From Nyssa sinensis (taxonomy: Eukaryota; Streptophyta; Magnoliopsida; Cornales; Nyssaceae): a stretch of DNA of 64,000 nt. Under the pieces are notes generated by a model. It did not search any database. It was given only the letters and a program-made list of their open reading frames with translations, and had not been told where the DNA came from. The stretch lies in assembly GCA_008638375.1 (NCBI GenBank), contig VIRR01000504.1:1-64000 (forward strand), given 5' to 3'. This document shows positions 1 through 12,480 of this stretch, one piece after another. The position numbers and the translations under genes are program-made. Within the stretch, counting starts at the first letter, position 1. Each line of letters opens with the position of its first letter.

Positions 1-2713
1 GGAACCCGAGAGGAAGGAGGACCTGCACTAGGAGGAAAACCTGAAAAACCAGGTAAGTGGGTCGTTTTTGTTTTACATTTTAAAGCATGATTTGTTAGTT
101 TAAAATAGAAGGATTGAACAAGCATGAAATATAGAACAATTAGCAAAAAGAATGATAAGAAATGATGCTAAAATGATCAAGAAAAATAGAGTTGCAGGTT
201 TCGGGTAGCAAAAATTATCCTTGATATTTTATGTCTAAAACTATGATTAAATGGCCTAGATGTGAAGCTATGAGGTTCAGAAATCATATAGAAAAGGAAA
301 GAAGGAAAAACAGTTGAGAACCGAGCATGAAATAATGGAAAATCAGTTCACCGGAGCCACGGGTTGGGTCAAATTCGTGAGGATCTGGTGCTTTAAATTG
401 AAAACAAATATTAGAAATGAGATCTACATTAAATTTAGATCAAGAAGGCGTTTAAAAAGCATTAAAAAATGACCGAAATCCGGTGGCCGTCTCCGGAGAA
501 GGCGACTGTTACCACTGGAACCCTACCGGAGTAATGGGGAAGGTGACCAGATAATCGTGGGGTATTTTGGGTTAAAAGAAAACGGATCCGGGTTGGATCC
601 GGGTCAGGGCCCAACCGAATGAAAACGGATACATCAAAACGGCACAGTTTAACTAAAGTTTCAAAGATTTTAAAAAAATCAAATTGGGAGTGTTTGGCAA
701 CATGGTTAAGAAATTGAAATTGAAATTGGTTTGGGGATGGGGATATCCTATTCTGATTTTAAGGGATAGCCACTGTTTGGCTATCCATAGTAAGAATAGG
801 GTTTCTGAAATTACAAATTGACCCAAGAATTTAAGGAATTTACAATCTGACCCCCAACTGTTAATAATTGTGATTTGACCCCCAGAATAAAATATTAATT
901 AAATATTAATATATTTAATTAATTTAAAATAATAAAAAATTACAAAAATACCCCTATTTCAAATATAGGTCAAACGAAGTCCAAACGATGCAAATGAATA
1001 GTCAATTTTTATTATTTCGAACATTCTAAGATCAATGGTGGGGTCTATTTCACGATACGGGACCCCAAAAAATAAAATACACATAAAAGTACAAAATGAC
1101 CATTTTGCCCTTTTGGTACAAAAGTCTAAATGGAATTCCGCGAAAGCCTAAACCGACTTTCTTCGACGTTCCAGACTCAATGGTGAGGTCCGTATGTTGA
1201 AATAAGGTACAAAAAAATATGACACGTAAATATGTAAGGTAATAGAATCAAACTGTAAAACTTAAAGAAGCTACCCAACAAATGTAACTAAAATAGGAAA
1301 AAGGAATTAATGATAATTAAATCAGAGTAATATTATGGAATGTGACCGGACTTTGAAATGTGATTTTAGGGAACTTCAAAGGAAGGATTTGTGGAGTTAA
1401 GTCTTTTGAATTCAGGTGAGTATTTCATACCATATTGAGGTAGACATTTTCAGTATAGATATAAATATTGAATTCTTTTATGATATATCGACATATGAAA
1501 TCGTTTTCCTTTATAGCATTTTTTTTTAACAGTTATACTGTATACGTTTTGAATGACCTATTGACAATCTATATTGTCTTCTTTGATTTAAGAAAATGTG
1601 TTTGTAAGATACTCAAACGTTTTGTGATTTTCTCACAAATGTTGAACTGTTTAAACTAAACATCAAATAAAGAATTTCGATTTGAGTAATTGAACTGCTA
1701 TTGATGATTATTGATTTTGGATATGATTTGGTTATGATTTTGATGCTTTGAATAGAACACTCTTCTATGATTAATCACTATCGAATAAGTTGTGATTTAT
1801 CGAACCCTCCTACAAGGTATATTGTGGTGAGCCGGTGTTGATACGGCATATCGAACTAGCTAGCCCATCGATCTCAGTCAGCGAGGTTCTAATTTGCTGG
1901 CCATAGAAGTGGAATATATCATTTTGAATATGAATATTGAAAATCGAACCATGAATCTGAATTATCGAACTATGAATTTGAGATATTGAACTATTATTTA
2001 TTGAACTATGAAATTGGGTTATTGAACCATGAATCTGAATTATCGAACTATGATTTATTGAACTATGAATTTGGGAATTGAACCATGATATTGAACTGTG
2101 ATTTTGATTTATTGAACTATGTTATTGATTATCGATTTATGATTTTCGTTAAATTAAGATTTATTGGAAGCAAATTTGATACCGTTATCTTGTATTATAA
2201 ATTAAGATAACATATGATGATCTGATCATTGACATTTATATATTGAATTATATAGTAGTTTTGAAACCCCTGGTATGTTATGGAATGCTTACGAGCTGTG
2301 ATACTCACGAGCTGTTGAGCTCATTAGGATATTTTTATCCTATTTCAGGTGATGATGTCGGACAAGAAATAGCAAGTTCAGTCAGACTAGTTGGAAGCTT
2401 GTAAAGCTATGGACCCTTTTTGTAATAGGAATTTGCTAGTCATGATGTAGTTGCTTTTGGAAACTTTGGACTGTATATCGAATATGACATCAGCAGGCTT
2501 TGGAAAAATTACATCATGTACTTTTGTAAATTGCTATGGAATGTAGAAATAGATGACTGATGTTGACTTGTGTATTGATAAGTGCTTCCGCAATAGAAAA
2601 AGAAAATTTATTCCGCTGCGTTTGATTAAAGGGAATTATGATCATTGGCAGAAAGGCCTCGGTGGCCGATCACGAACCCTCGATCCGCATGGACCGGATT
2701 TGGGGTCGTGACA
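1..2713 (+). mobile_element. Long LTR-like block, copy 1, left end outside the window
   Basis: This is the right-hand part of the block seen whole at 3649-6937. It ends with GGGTCGTGACA at 2713. Shared landmarks include a paragraph of T/GAACTATGA-type short repeats (about 1960-2130), a stretch containing GGTGAGCCGGTGTTGATACG (about 1828), and the segment ACTCACGAGCTGTTGAGCTC (about 2305). Aligning its first 53 bases with about 4390 in copy 2 suggests that roughly 740 bp of the left end is missing. No primer-binding site or gene follows the right end. Inference: solo LTR of an unidentified plant retrotransposon. Small ORFs inside (for example 1468-1659) show no protein character. Confidence 0.7.
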
Positions 2714-3648
2714 TATGAGCTCTTATTGTAAAGGTTTGACCTCCATCTATAAAGAAAATCAAGATAGTGGAAAAATTCAAGCGGAGATGCTTGAGTTGAG
2801 GACGTAGGGAGTTTTCTGAACCTTATAAAAATTGTTATATTTGTTCTCTCTTTATTTTTTTACATACTTTGTGCATAACTTGCATTCATATTTAAAATTT
2901 GTAAAAGTTATCAATATTTTAAAAATACCCTATTCATCCCCCTCTATAGGGTATATATATGGGAAACAAGTTGTATTAAAGCCTCGTCTCCGAATAATAA
3001 AGTTAACACTCCAGGAAAAAATATATGACAAATAATAATCACTAAATAATCATCTATATTACCCCTTAATTTACATTTTTAGTTAATAAAATATATTAAA
3101 TTTACTGTAATTGATGCATTTGTGGTCTTTTTTCAGGCTGGTGATGATTTTGTGCCAAAAGATGATATTTGGACCCATTAGAGCCATGAAAAATAATTCA
3201 AAGTGGATCTAAGATCATTTCTAACCAGTTAAAGTAAAAAAAATCATATCTTTCAACTTCAATATCGGATTGAGTTGATCTTTATGGAATTGTAAAGATA
3301 ATTTAGAGTTATACAAAGTTTTGTCTCATTGAAAAAGTCTAATTCGAACATTTGGAAGCTCAAATATGGTCCTAAAGTTTTTGCCGCGGTAGTGCCTGTC
3401 GTACTTGGATGCGGTTTGACCACTGCGCTGTATTTTGACCATATCTTTTAGATTTAAATTCAGGTTTGGCATGAAACAACTTGAGTTGAAAATATAACAT
3501 AAAGGGCTACAATTCTTCTTGAAATATAGTTTTTCAATTTTAGACATTTACTATAGTCAATTAGGCTCCAAATAAAAGCCTACAAACCTTGGCTGAATGT
3601 CTCCCATACCTAATGAATCTCCATAATCATATTTTCTTGGAGGCTTAT
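2714..3648 (+). other. AT-rich spacer with a Ty1/copia LTR-end/leader-like segment
   Basis: No gene is visible. About 2740-2960 resembles the 3' end of a Ty1/copia LTR and leader: a T-rich run is followed by a CCCTATTCATCCCCCTCT-type stretch near 2930-2945. A copia gag fragment lies beyond the next long LTR at 7703, so the two may be parts of one element split by later insertion. The rest (2960-3648) is AT-rich and unrecognised. Confidence 0.3.
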
Positions 3649-6600
3649 TGTAATACCCCGACCCGAATTAGCCGGTACCCGACCCGGTAGACCTGAGCCA
3701 TGAAATGTAACTCGAACTGTAAGCTAATATATGACATAAATAAAATTGGACGTCGTTGGATTGCTATGTTTAATTACGATGCATAGGTACGAGAGGCAGG
3801 CAATCTCAAGTATCCTGAATGCCGTCGCATCGGGAGCTTAATGTTTACGGGACTACGTGCATATATCAAAATTTCATGTATATAGTTTTATATATATACA
3901 TGTCTACGGTTAAATGAAATGAAAAAAAAAAGAAGATAAAATATATATATATATATATGTATATAATAAATAAATAACTAAATAAAGAGGATATCTATAT
4001 ATATATATATAGGTGTGTTGCCGTGAGTGGTATGGAAACCATGTGCGGCTAGCACATGGTTTGTGAAGAGTGATGCATGCAGTACGTGTAGGGAAGAAAG
4101 TGGAAGAAGTGAGAATTAGAGAGAGAAAGAGTGGATGGTGACCTGTTGAGAGTTAGGAAGAGTGTGGGCTGCATGGCAGCCGCGTGTGTGTGTGTGAGTT
4201 CTTCATGCAAACAGATGGCATTTGCCACCAACCCTATGAATAAAAAAGAATGAGGGACGCCAAAATAAAAAAACTAACACACAAACTAAGAAAGAGAAAA
4301 AGCAGAAAGGCTGAGGTGCGGAGGAGAAGAAGAAAATCTAGAGAGAGAAAGGACTGATTTTGGAGAAGAGGAAGAACAGCTAAAAACAGGTATCACCTTA
4401 CGTTTAAATTCTTCAAATTTTCCCCTAAAATTATTATGGATGCATGTAACAATTTAGTAAGCTAAAAATGTAAAAGAAAACCAAGAACTGAAACTTTAAC
4501 TTACGGCTGAACATGGAAGATTTTTGTGAGTTGAATCAAGTATAATTTGAAGCTATAAAATGAGTAGAACACTGTCTTAGGATTCTAAAACATCTTGAAT
4601 CACTTAAAACGATCAAGAAATGGCCATTTTATGGCCAATTATTCTTCACCGGCGCAACGCCAAAAACTAGAAGTGGGTGACGGAAAACCAGTTAGTTTAA
4701 GATCAAAACTTGGTTTAAAAGTTTTCTTACAACCTCAGGATTAATTTGATAAAGAAATGGGAAAATTTGGACGTTAAAAAGTGACAAAATGGGAGAAGAC
4801 AGTGGGTAGAACACTATTCCGGCGCCGGCGAGTGATCGGAAAAGATGACTGAAAAAATGGAGGAGATTTTTGGGATTAAACTGAACCAGTCGGTTCAATG
4901 TGGGGATAGACCGGTTTAGGGTTTAGGCCAGTGAACCCACTGGTTCAGACCGGAACTTTTGAAAATTGTAAACCGACCCTAGAATTTATGAATAATCCCA
5001 CTAAGGCCCAACAGAAAAATTAATAATTTATGAAAATACCCCAAGTTCTAAAACGAGTCAAACATACATCAAATGAGATAAACGAATAGTGTATTTTGAA
5101 TGTTCTGAACCTAATGGTGGGGTTCGTTTCACGAGATGGGGCTCCGAAAGAATAAGACACGTTAAAATATAAATTACCAAATTGTCCCTAGTGCCCCTAA
5201 AACCAAATGGAAGTCCGAGAGGGTTTAAATTAACTTTCTTCGACGTTTCGGACTCAATGGTAGAGTCCATTTTGACAAACGAAGTGCTGAAAAATATAAC
5301 ACGTAAAAACATTAAAATCACAAAAACGTACTAGGCTTAAAATAAATTACAGATACCCAAATTTAGATCTAGAAAACCTAAACCAATTATCTTCGACGCT
5401 TTGAACCTAACGGTGACATCCTTGAGGAAAAAGTAAGACCCGGTAACAATTAAAGAATGACCAACGCGTCCCTAAGACTTACTAAAGTTACGGAAGGAAG
5501 GTTATTGGAATAGAAAGAGCTTTAAAATTAACGGTTGAGTTGTGTAATGCTTAAAACAAAAGGGTAACAAGATCTTGAATTGTGATTATAGGGACCCTCG
5601 TTAAGGAAGGATTTTTGGAGTTAAGCCTTCAAATTTCAGGTAAGTGTTTCATACCATATTGAGGTAGACATTTTCATTATAGATATAAATATTGAACTCT
5701 TTTATGATGTATCGACATATGATATCATTTTCTCTCATAGCATTTGTTTAACAGCTATACTGTATACGTTTTGAATGATCTATTGACAACTATATTGTTT
5801 TCTTTGACTTAAGAAAATGTGTTCGTAAGATACTCAAATGTTACATGATCCTCTTACAAATGTTTGAACTGTTTTAACTGAATACCAAATGAGGAACTTT
5901 GATTTGAATAATTGAACTGTTATTGATAATTATTGATTTTGGATATGATTTTGATGCTTTGAATACAACACTCTTCTATGATTAGTCACTATCAAATAGG
6001 TTGTGATTTATCGAACCCTTCCCACAGGGTATATTGTGGTGAGCCGGTGTTGATACGGCATATCGAACTAGCTAGTCTATCGATCTCAGTCAGCGAGGTT
6101 CTAATTTGCTGGCCATAGAAGTGGAATATATAATTTTGAATATGAATATTGAATATGAACCACGATTGAATATGATTTATCGAACTATGATATCGAACTA
6201 TGATTTATCGAATCATGTTATCGAACAATGATTTGAGTTATCGAACTATGATTTATTGAACTATGATTCATCGAACTATGTTATTGAACTGGGGTTTTGA
6301 TTTATCGAATTGTGTTATTGAATTGTGAATTTGATTTATCGAACCATGTTATTGAATATCGATTTACGATTGTCGTTAAATTGGGATTTATTGAAAGTGA
6401 ATTTGATACCATTATCTTGTATGCTATAAGTAAGATAACATATGATATTTGATCATTGACATTTCAGTATTGAATTATATAGCAGTTTTGAAACCCTTGG
6501 TATGTTATGGAATACTCACGAGCTGTTGAGCTCATACGGATTTTTATCCAATACATTTCAGGTAACGATATTGCCAAAGAAATAGCAGGTTCAGTTAGGA

Positions 6601-6937
6601 TATATAGTCAGAAACTTATGAAGCTATGAACCTTTTTTTGTATTAGGATTTTGCTAGTCATGATGTAGTTGCTTTTGGCAAATTTTGGATTGTACATCGA
6701 ATATGGCATCAGTAGGCTTTGAAAAAAATTACATCATGTACTTTTGTAGTTACTCTGGAATGTATATAAAGATGACTGATGTTGACTTGTGTATTGACGC
6801 TTCCGCAATAGAAAAAGAATTTTATTCCGCTGCTTTTGATTAATGGAAATGAAGGAAAACGTTGTGATCATAGAAAAAGGCCTTGGTGGCCGATCAAGAA
6901 CCCTTGATCCGCATGGGCCAGAATTAGGGTCGTGACG
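3649..6937 (+). mobile_element. Complete long LTR-like block, copy 2 (3289 bp), TSD CTTAT
   Basis: The block starts TGTAATACCCCGACCC and ends AGGGTCGTGACG, the final A having become G. It is flanked by the 5-bp duplication CTTAT at 3644-3648 and 6938-6942. The two ends are imperfect inverted repeats of each other. There is no ORF of note, no primer-binding site, no polypurine tract and no second LTR. TG...CA ends plus a 5-bp duplication are the hallmarks of LTR retrotransposon integration, so the simplest reading is a solo LTR left by LTR-LTR recombination. The great length and GTCGTGACA end would suit some Ty3/gypsy chromoviruses, but the lineage cannot be settled without an internal domain. 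Confidence 0.8.
4036..4062. repeat. 11-bp perfect hairpin inside the long LTR
   Basis: The arms are AAACCATGTGC and GCACATGGTTT around the 5-nt loop GGCTA. The same arms with loop GGTTA occur at the equivalent place in the copy at 47854 (48298-48324). Confidence 0.7.
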
Positions 6938-6942
6938 CTTAT

Positions 6943-8840
6943 ATAAGCCTTGACAAAGGGGACATGAGATGGGGGTATGATCAAAAGGTGAAGAAGAGTA
7001 CCTCTTATCATATAGTGATACTCACGGAACAGAGAGAGATTTTTTATCATGTTCAATTCATTTATTGTATTTTCTTTTGATTTTAATTTTGTAATGAGTT
7101 TATAAAACTCTGGCTAAGGTTAGGAGTAAAGCAACAACAACCGTATGATTTTGTTGTGTGATTCGCTATTGTTCTTCATGTAAGATTCAATGTTTTTGGT
7201 TTAATTCAAGTGTTAGTAAAGTTTTTTTGTTCTGTATAATTTTTTGATTTATCATAGATTCAGGGTACAATAAATAATTAGAATTTCCTGCGAATCAAAT
7301 AACTAGTATTGCCATGTTTTAAATTAACCAAACATAATAGTATTTTCATAATCATGGATCTATCCTCTGATTGGGATCACCCTTCGTGTGAATTTCAATT
7401 GAGTATAAAAAGAGAATCACACACAATTAACATATGTTTGTTGTTGTGGATCTTTGATGCCTTAGCACTCTTTTATATTATTTTTAGTTATTTCATTTGT
7501 TTTAGCAATCAACCAACCGTTTTCTCCAAGCAAACATATTTGATTTGATTTTATTAAATTTTTGTTTTTGTCAAATGTCTTAAGTTCCCCGTGGTTCGAC
7601 CTCGGACTCACCAAGTATTATTATTTCGCGACATCCTGCACTTGGGATTATAATATTAAAGTCGCAGCAACAAATATTGTTGGAACCGTCTTTTTCGAAG
7701 GGCAATCAACCAATAGACCTTCATTATTTAATGGCCAAAACTATACATATTGGAAGACTAGAATGAAGATCTATCCTCAAGCCTTAGATTACGAAAAATG
7801 GAAGGTCATTTGTTAATGGTTCTTATATCCCTATGAAAAATGAAAGTTCTACTAGCACCACTAAGGTAGTTAAGGAAGAATGAAATTGTGATGAAAATGA
7901 CCTTAAACAAATTCAAATAAATGAATGGTTAATATCCCTCAATTTTTCTTCATTTCCTTCTTTTTAAAATATAAAAAATAAATATGAAATCTTGTATCTT
8001 TCCTCCCCTTTTCCCTCACATTCTTTCCAATTTCTTAAAACAAAACTAACTAATAAATAAAATTTTAAAATTTGGTGTGATTGTTGAAGCTTTGGTGGGG
8101 GAGTGTAGTTGATGAAGCTGAGGTGTAGGACTCATAACTAAAAAATATGAAAGATGGAAGGAGATTAATGGATGGTGAATATACCTCTTGTGAGTGCCAC
8201 ACTGAAATATTTCCCTTAAATATGAAAATTCACTTGATTACATAAAACGAATCATCAAAGACCCTCAAACAAAGGCCCCCTGACATGCATGGTCAATGAG
8301 GAGTCTCTAGCTTGTTTTAGGTAATTAAATAAGCAAACCCACAAGCCATACAAGCAAATTGAACTTAGAAAGAAATATATAATACATCGCTTTGATCCTA
8401 AAATAGATTCTAAGTCCCAAAAATGAGTTACAACTTGATTAATAAAAAAAGTACGAAGAACAACCAATCTGTGATTTCAACCAGAAAGACCTTAGATTCG
8501 GGGGCTAAGATACAAAATGGGAAAGTGTTAAGCACCAATTTTCACCCGATCCAAATGGATCGACCTTAATGTCTATAATCAAAGGCTATTTTATAAGAAA
8601 GGGTAAAGAAATGACAAAAATATAAAGATGAACTAATCATCAAACAAAGCATACTATTGAATGAAAAAATAAAATGAAGTAGATAAATAGGAAATATGGG
8701 AGATGGAGAAAGTGATTTGGACTCGGGCCCAAAAACTTCTTACGTATTCACAAATATTATGGAATCAGAGCCATGTGATTTTTCTGGTCTACCCACTCCT
8801 ATCAAATATAAATGGTGATAGAAGGTGGCGAAATGTTCCG
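6943..8840 (+). other. Transposon-derived noncoding stretch around a copia gag fragment
   Basis: No intact gene is visible. The part before 7700 includes a segment (about 7585-7640) with CCGTGGTTCGACCTCGG, a phrase common in plant retrotransposon leaders. About 7935-8180 resembles 14560-14815 (shared GAATGGTTAATATCCCT and GTAGTTGATGAAGCT), so both belong to one diffuse repeat. About 8500-8840 is retrotransposon-like but unassigned. The stretch stops at the long LTR inserted at 8841. Confidence 0.4.
7703..7921 (+). pseudogene. Ty1/copia gag N-terminal fragment, broken
   Basis: Translation gives the start of a Ty1/copia gag of the type matched by DUF4219: a STNRPSLFNGQNY segment, then YWKTRMKIY, then a DYEKWKV stretch, followed after a stop at 7814-7816 and a frame change by a further gag-like tract up to about 7921. 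The family role is to form the virus-like particle that packages element RNA. Only about 70 residues remain, with a stop and a frameshift. No protease, integrase or RT follows. Confidence 0.6.
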
Positions 8841-11460
8841 TGTAACATCCCGACCCAATTAAGTGGGGGTAATTAAGGATAATGATGATTATCATAAGAT
8901 AATTTGCTTAATAATCATATACAATTCTACTTAAGACTGATAGTCTATGAATATGGAGACAAATGTATAAATGAAAGCAATTAGTTATGGATTTGAGATG
9001 ATCAATTCTAAGAATATAATTTAATGACAACAATCATGACTCGATGAAAAATTTTGATTGGCGTTAATCGAGGATTAACACTTGAATAATTTTGGAAGAC
9101 TAGTGCATGAAATGCATTTAAGGCAAGACTAATGATGCATGAATTAAGTACGCTTAATCAAAAAGCTTTACAAAAAAATTATAAGAGATTCTGTGAGATT
9201 TAAAATGCAAAGTTGGGAATTAATAAAATACTTAAAACTACGATGCGATTCATGTGTAAAAGAAAAATATAGAAAATGATCTAAAAAGCTCCCACAAAGT
9301 CTTGAACCCAAGACTAAGAAACAAGGAAAAACTTATACCAAAAAAGAATAGCAATTAGGCTACAAGCACTTTTGTGTTATATCAGTCATATGATAGATAT
9401 ACAACCCATAAAATGCTGTAAGAAATTCAGAAAAAATGAGTGATGTGTCACCCCCTTATAGGATCAAACTCCCAACCAATCAGGTTTCATGTACCACCCT
9501 CATGATGTGTGATCAGATCTTAAATGTGTGTGTATGTGTGTGTATAGATTCAGACACTTGCATGTTGTAAAGTGTGGTGTATTTTCAGACTTGGTGTTTC
9601 AAACATCTAGAGAGAAATAGAGAAAGATAGAGAGAGAAAGAGGAAATTTGGAGAGAGGGAGAGAGAACATGAAAAGAAGAAGAAAGAATGGGTTGGATTG
9701 GGATACACTAAATGCATGGCCTAGGAGTGGAAGCAAGGAAGTGAAGAGGAGCAGAAGCTAATAAGAGCAGCACTATGGGAGACCAAGGAGAGAGAAAACA
9801 ACCATCAAAGGTGTAAGTTTCTCTCACTAAAGTTTCCCTCTCCAAATGCTATCTTTGTAAGATTTTATTAGCATGAAAATGCCTAAAATTATGAGTAGAA
9901 GAAAAAGGAAAAAAAAAAATAGAATTGTTGGGCCAAGAAAACCTAAGAAAACCTTACACCCGAAAATGGGAAAACTGGGTTTTCAACCCATGACACACTA
10001 AGCTTCAAAACAACCACTTGGCTCGAAAAAGCATTGAAAATGGAGCACAGCTACAATTTAGATCACAAAAAATGGTCATTAGACCAGTGAGCAATTATAG
10101 TTTACAATCAGGGAGAGAGAAATTGAGAACAAGCTTGATTTGCTTAGTTATAGGAACGGGAAAATGCTCCCTGAGGTTCTAGAAATCTAATAGAAGAAAA
10201 ATGAAGCAAAAACGGTACATGTAGCTCGTCGAAATAGGCTTATAATAGCTTGTAAAAAAATTGAGTCTTGCTAGAGACCCCACTGTAACTCTATATTACG
10301 ATGGCCAAAACTATGTAAAAGTGAATTCTAAAAATGGATTTGAAATCCCCATAGGAAGATGGTTCGAACCACGTTGGTTTTGTCACCAGAAAATAGTCGG
10401 CGACGATCGCCTGCACCGGAGGAGGTGACCGAAACCCTTAACGGGAAAATGAAGAAAAAGGAACAGTTCGGGTTGGAGCTCGGGTCGGATCTTGACCGAA
10501 TGTTTTAAATAGGTTTGGGCTTAAGTGGAACGACATCATTTTGAACCCTTAAGAATAAAAAAATAATAAAAAGTGCTGATGTCATGCTGACATCAGCATG
10601 ATGTAATGAAACCGACTGAATCGTTTGGTTCTTAACCTTACTAGACTAGTTCACCTAGAATCCAACTCGACCGGACAATTTAGGTTTATTAAGTTTTTGA
10701 AATTATGTTTTGACCCCCCAAACTTCTGTTAATTACGAAATGGCCTAGAAGAAATAGGTCAAATGAAGGTCAATTAAAATGAAAGAAGAGTCTAACCCAA
10801 TATTTTCGGACATTTCAGACTCAACGGTAGAGTCTGATTTATGAAATTAGATCCTAAAAAATATGAACGGGTAAATTAGAATAATTACAATTATGTCCTA
10901 ATGATCAATTAAGCTATCAATTAAACTCCGATAACTATGAAAATACATACGTTAGCATTTTGGGACATTCTGGAACCAGTGGCAAGGTCCGTTTTATGAA
11001 ATGGAATTCTAAAAAATTAAATACGTAAAATATCATAATTACCATTATGCCCTTAGTAATTCAAAAACCAGTTAAATGTTAGAGATAACATATTTTGACT
11101 TTCTTGGATGTTCTGGACTCAACGGTGGAGTCCATTTTAGCAAATGAAGAACCGAATGAAATTAGACGTAAGAGATAAAATTACTAAAATACCTTTAATA
11201 GGAGAATAAGTTTTAGATGGGACCCGAGGGAGAGTATGGATCTACTTTAGGGTTCAGAGGGCCACAGAATCCAAAAATAGAACTGGTCAAGGCTAGTAAC
11301 GTAAAAGAAATAGTGATTAAATAGAATAATATGTTTATTCAAATATTGAGTTCAATTTACTATGTGAACTAGGATTATCAGTAAAGGGGATATGGATAAG
11401 ACAAGTGCCAAGACAAGTAAGCAAGTAAGGGAAAGACTGTGGACTTTGGACCATATGTAA

Positions 11461-11850
11461 GTAATCCGGTATCTCGAATTAGTGGATTTTACATCTTGCT
11501 TCCAAAAGTCTACCTTATGAATTTCTATATCTGTTCAAAATACCTAATCTGTTTTTGTGAGTAATCTGGTATCTTGAATTAGTGGATTTTACATCCTGCT
11601 TTCAAATGTTTACTTTATGAATTTCTATATCTGGTCAAAATATCTAATATATTTTTGTGAGTAATCTGGTATCTTGAATCAGTGAATTTTACATCGTGCT
11701 TACAAATGTTTACCTTATGAATTTTTATACCTGTTCAAAATACCGAATTTGTTTTTGTGAGTAATCCAGTATCTTGAATCAATGAATTTTACATCCTGCT
11801 TCCAAATGTCTACCTTGTGAATTTTTATATCTCCTCAAAATGTCTATTCT
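11461..11850 (+). repeat. 100-bp minisatellite, about 3.9 units
   Basis: Units begin with GTAATCYGGTATCTTGAAT at 11461, 11561, 11661 and 11761, an exact 100-bp period with some base changes. The array lies inside the long LTR copy 3. Confidence 0.9.
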
Positions 11851-12069
11851 GCACTTTATGAAATATCTAAGAGCTACGATCTTCATGATTATATCTTGAA
11901 ATAACGTTCTTATGTACTAATTTGAAAGATGTTGTATGCTTAGAATCCTGACTAAATTCTTTAGCAAAAATGTCTATAAATCATGACACCCTTTTCAATG
12001 AGAAAAATGATATGTGTGAACTAATTTTGACTATATAACCTGAATCGTACTTGTTCTGATCCGATTATC

Positions 12070-12480
12070 TGTCTGTGTGAGACCTACCCATTTGGCACTC
12101 TAACTCTTGTAATGAGACCAATCCACATGGCGCTCTGACTCAATGTGTAATTCGATTCATGTGTCTATCCAAGACTTACCCATGTGGCGCTCCGACTCTT
12201 GTGATGAAACTTACCCACATGGTACTCTAACTCGATTCTTGTGTCTATCCGAGGCCTACCCATGTGGCATTCCGACTCTTGTGATGAGACTTACCCACAT
12301 AGGCGCTCTGACTCGATTCTTGTGTCTACATGAGGTTTACCCATGTGGCGCTCCGACTCTTGTGATGAGACTTACCTACATGGCACTTCTGACTCGTTGT
12401 GGAATTAATGATTGAGGCTTACCTACGTGGCCCTCCGACTCTTGATGAGACTTACTCACCTAGTGCTTTGACTCAATATG
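12070..12480 (+). repeat. 80-bp minisatellite of two 40-bp half units
   Basis: The phrase CCCAYATGGCGCTCYGACTC recurs about every 40 bp. GTGTCTATCC and variants recur at 12161, 12241 and 12322, giving a period of about 80 bp. Short ORFs across the array are a by-product of its periodicity. Confidence 0.85.

Noticed and set aside
1..6937. The blocks at 1-2713 and 3649-6937 as the two LTRs of one element with a 935-bp interior
   Set aside because: The second block has its own CTTAT duplication on both sides, and the interior has no primer site after 2713 or polypurine tract before 3649.
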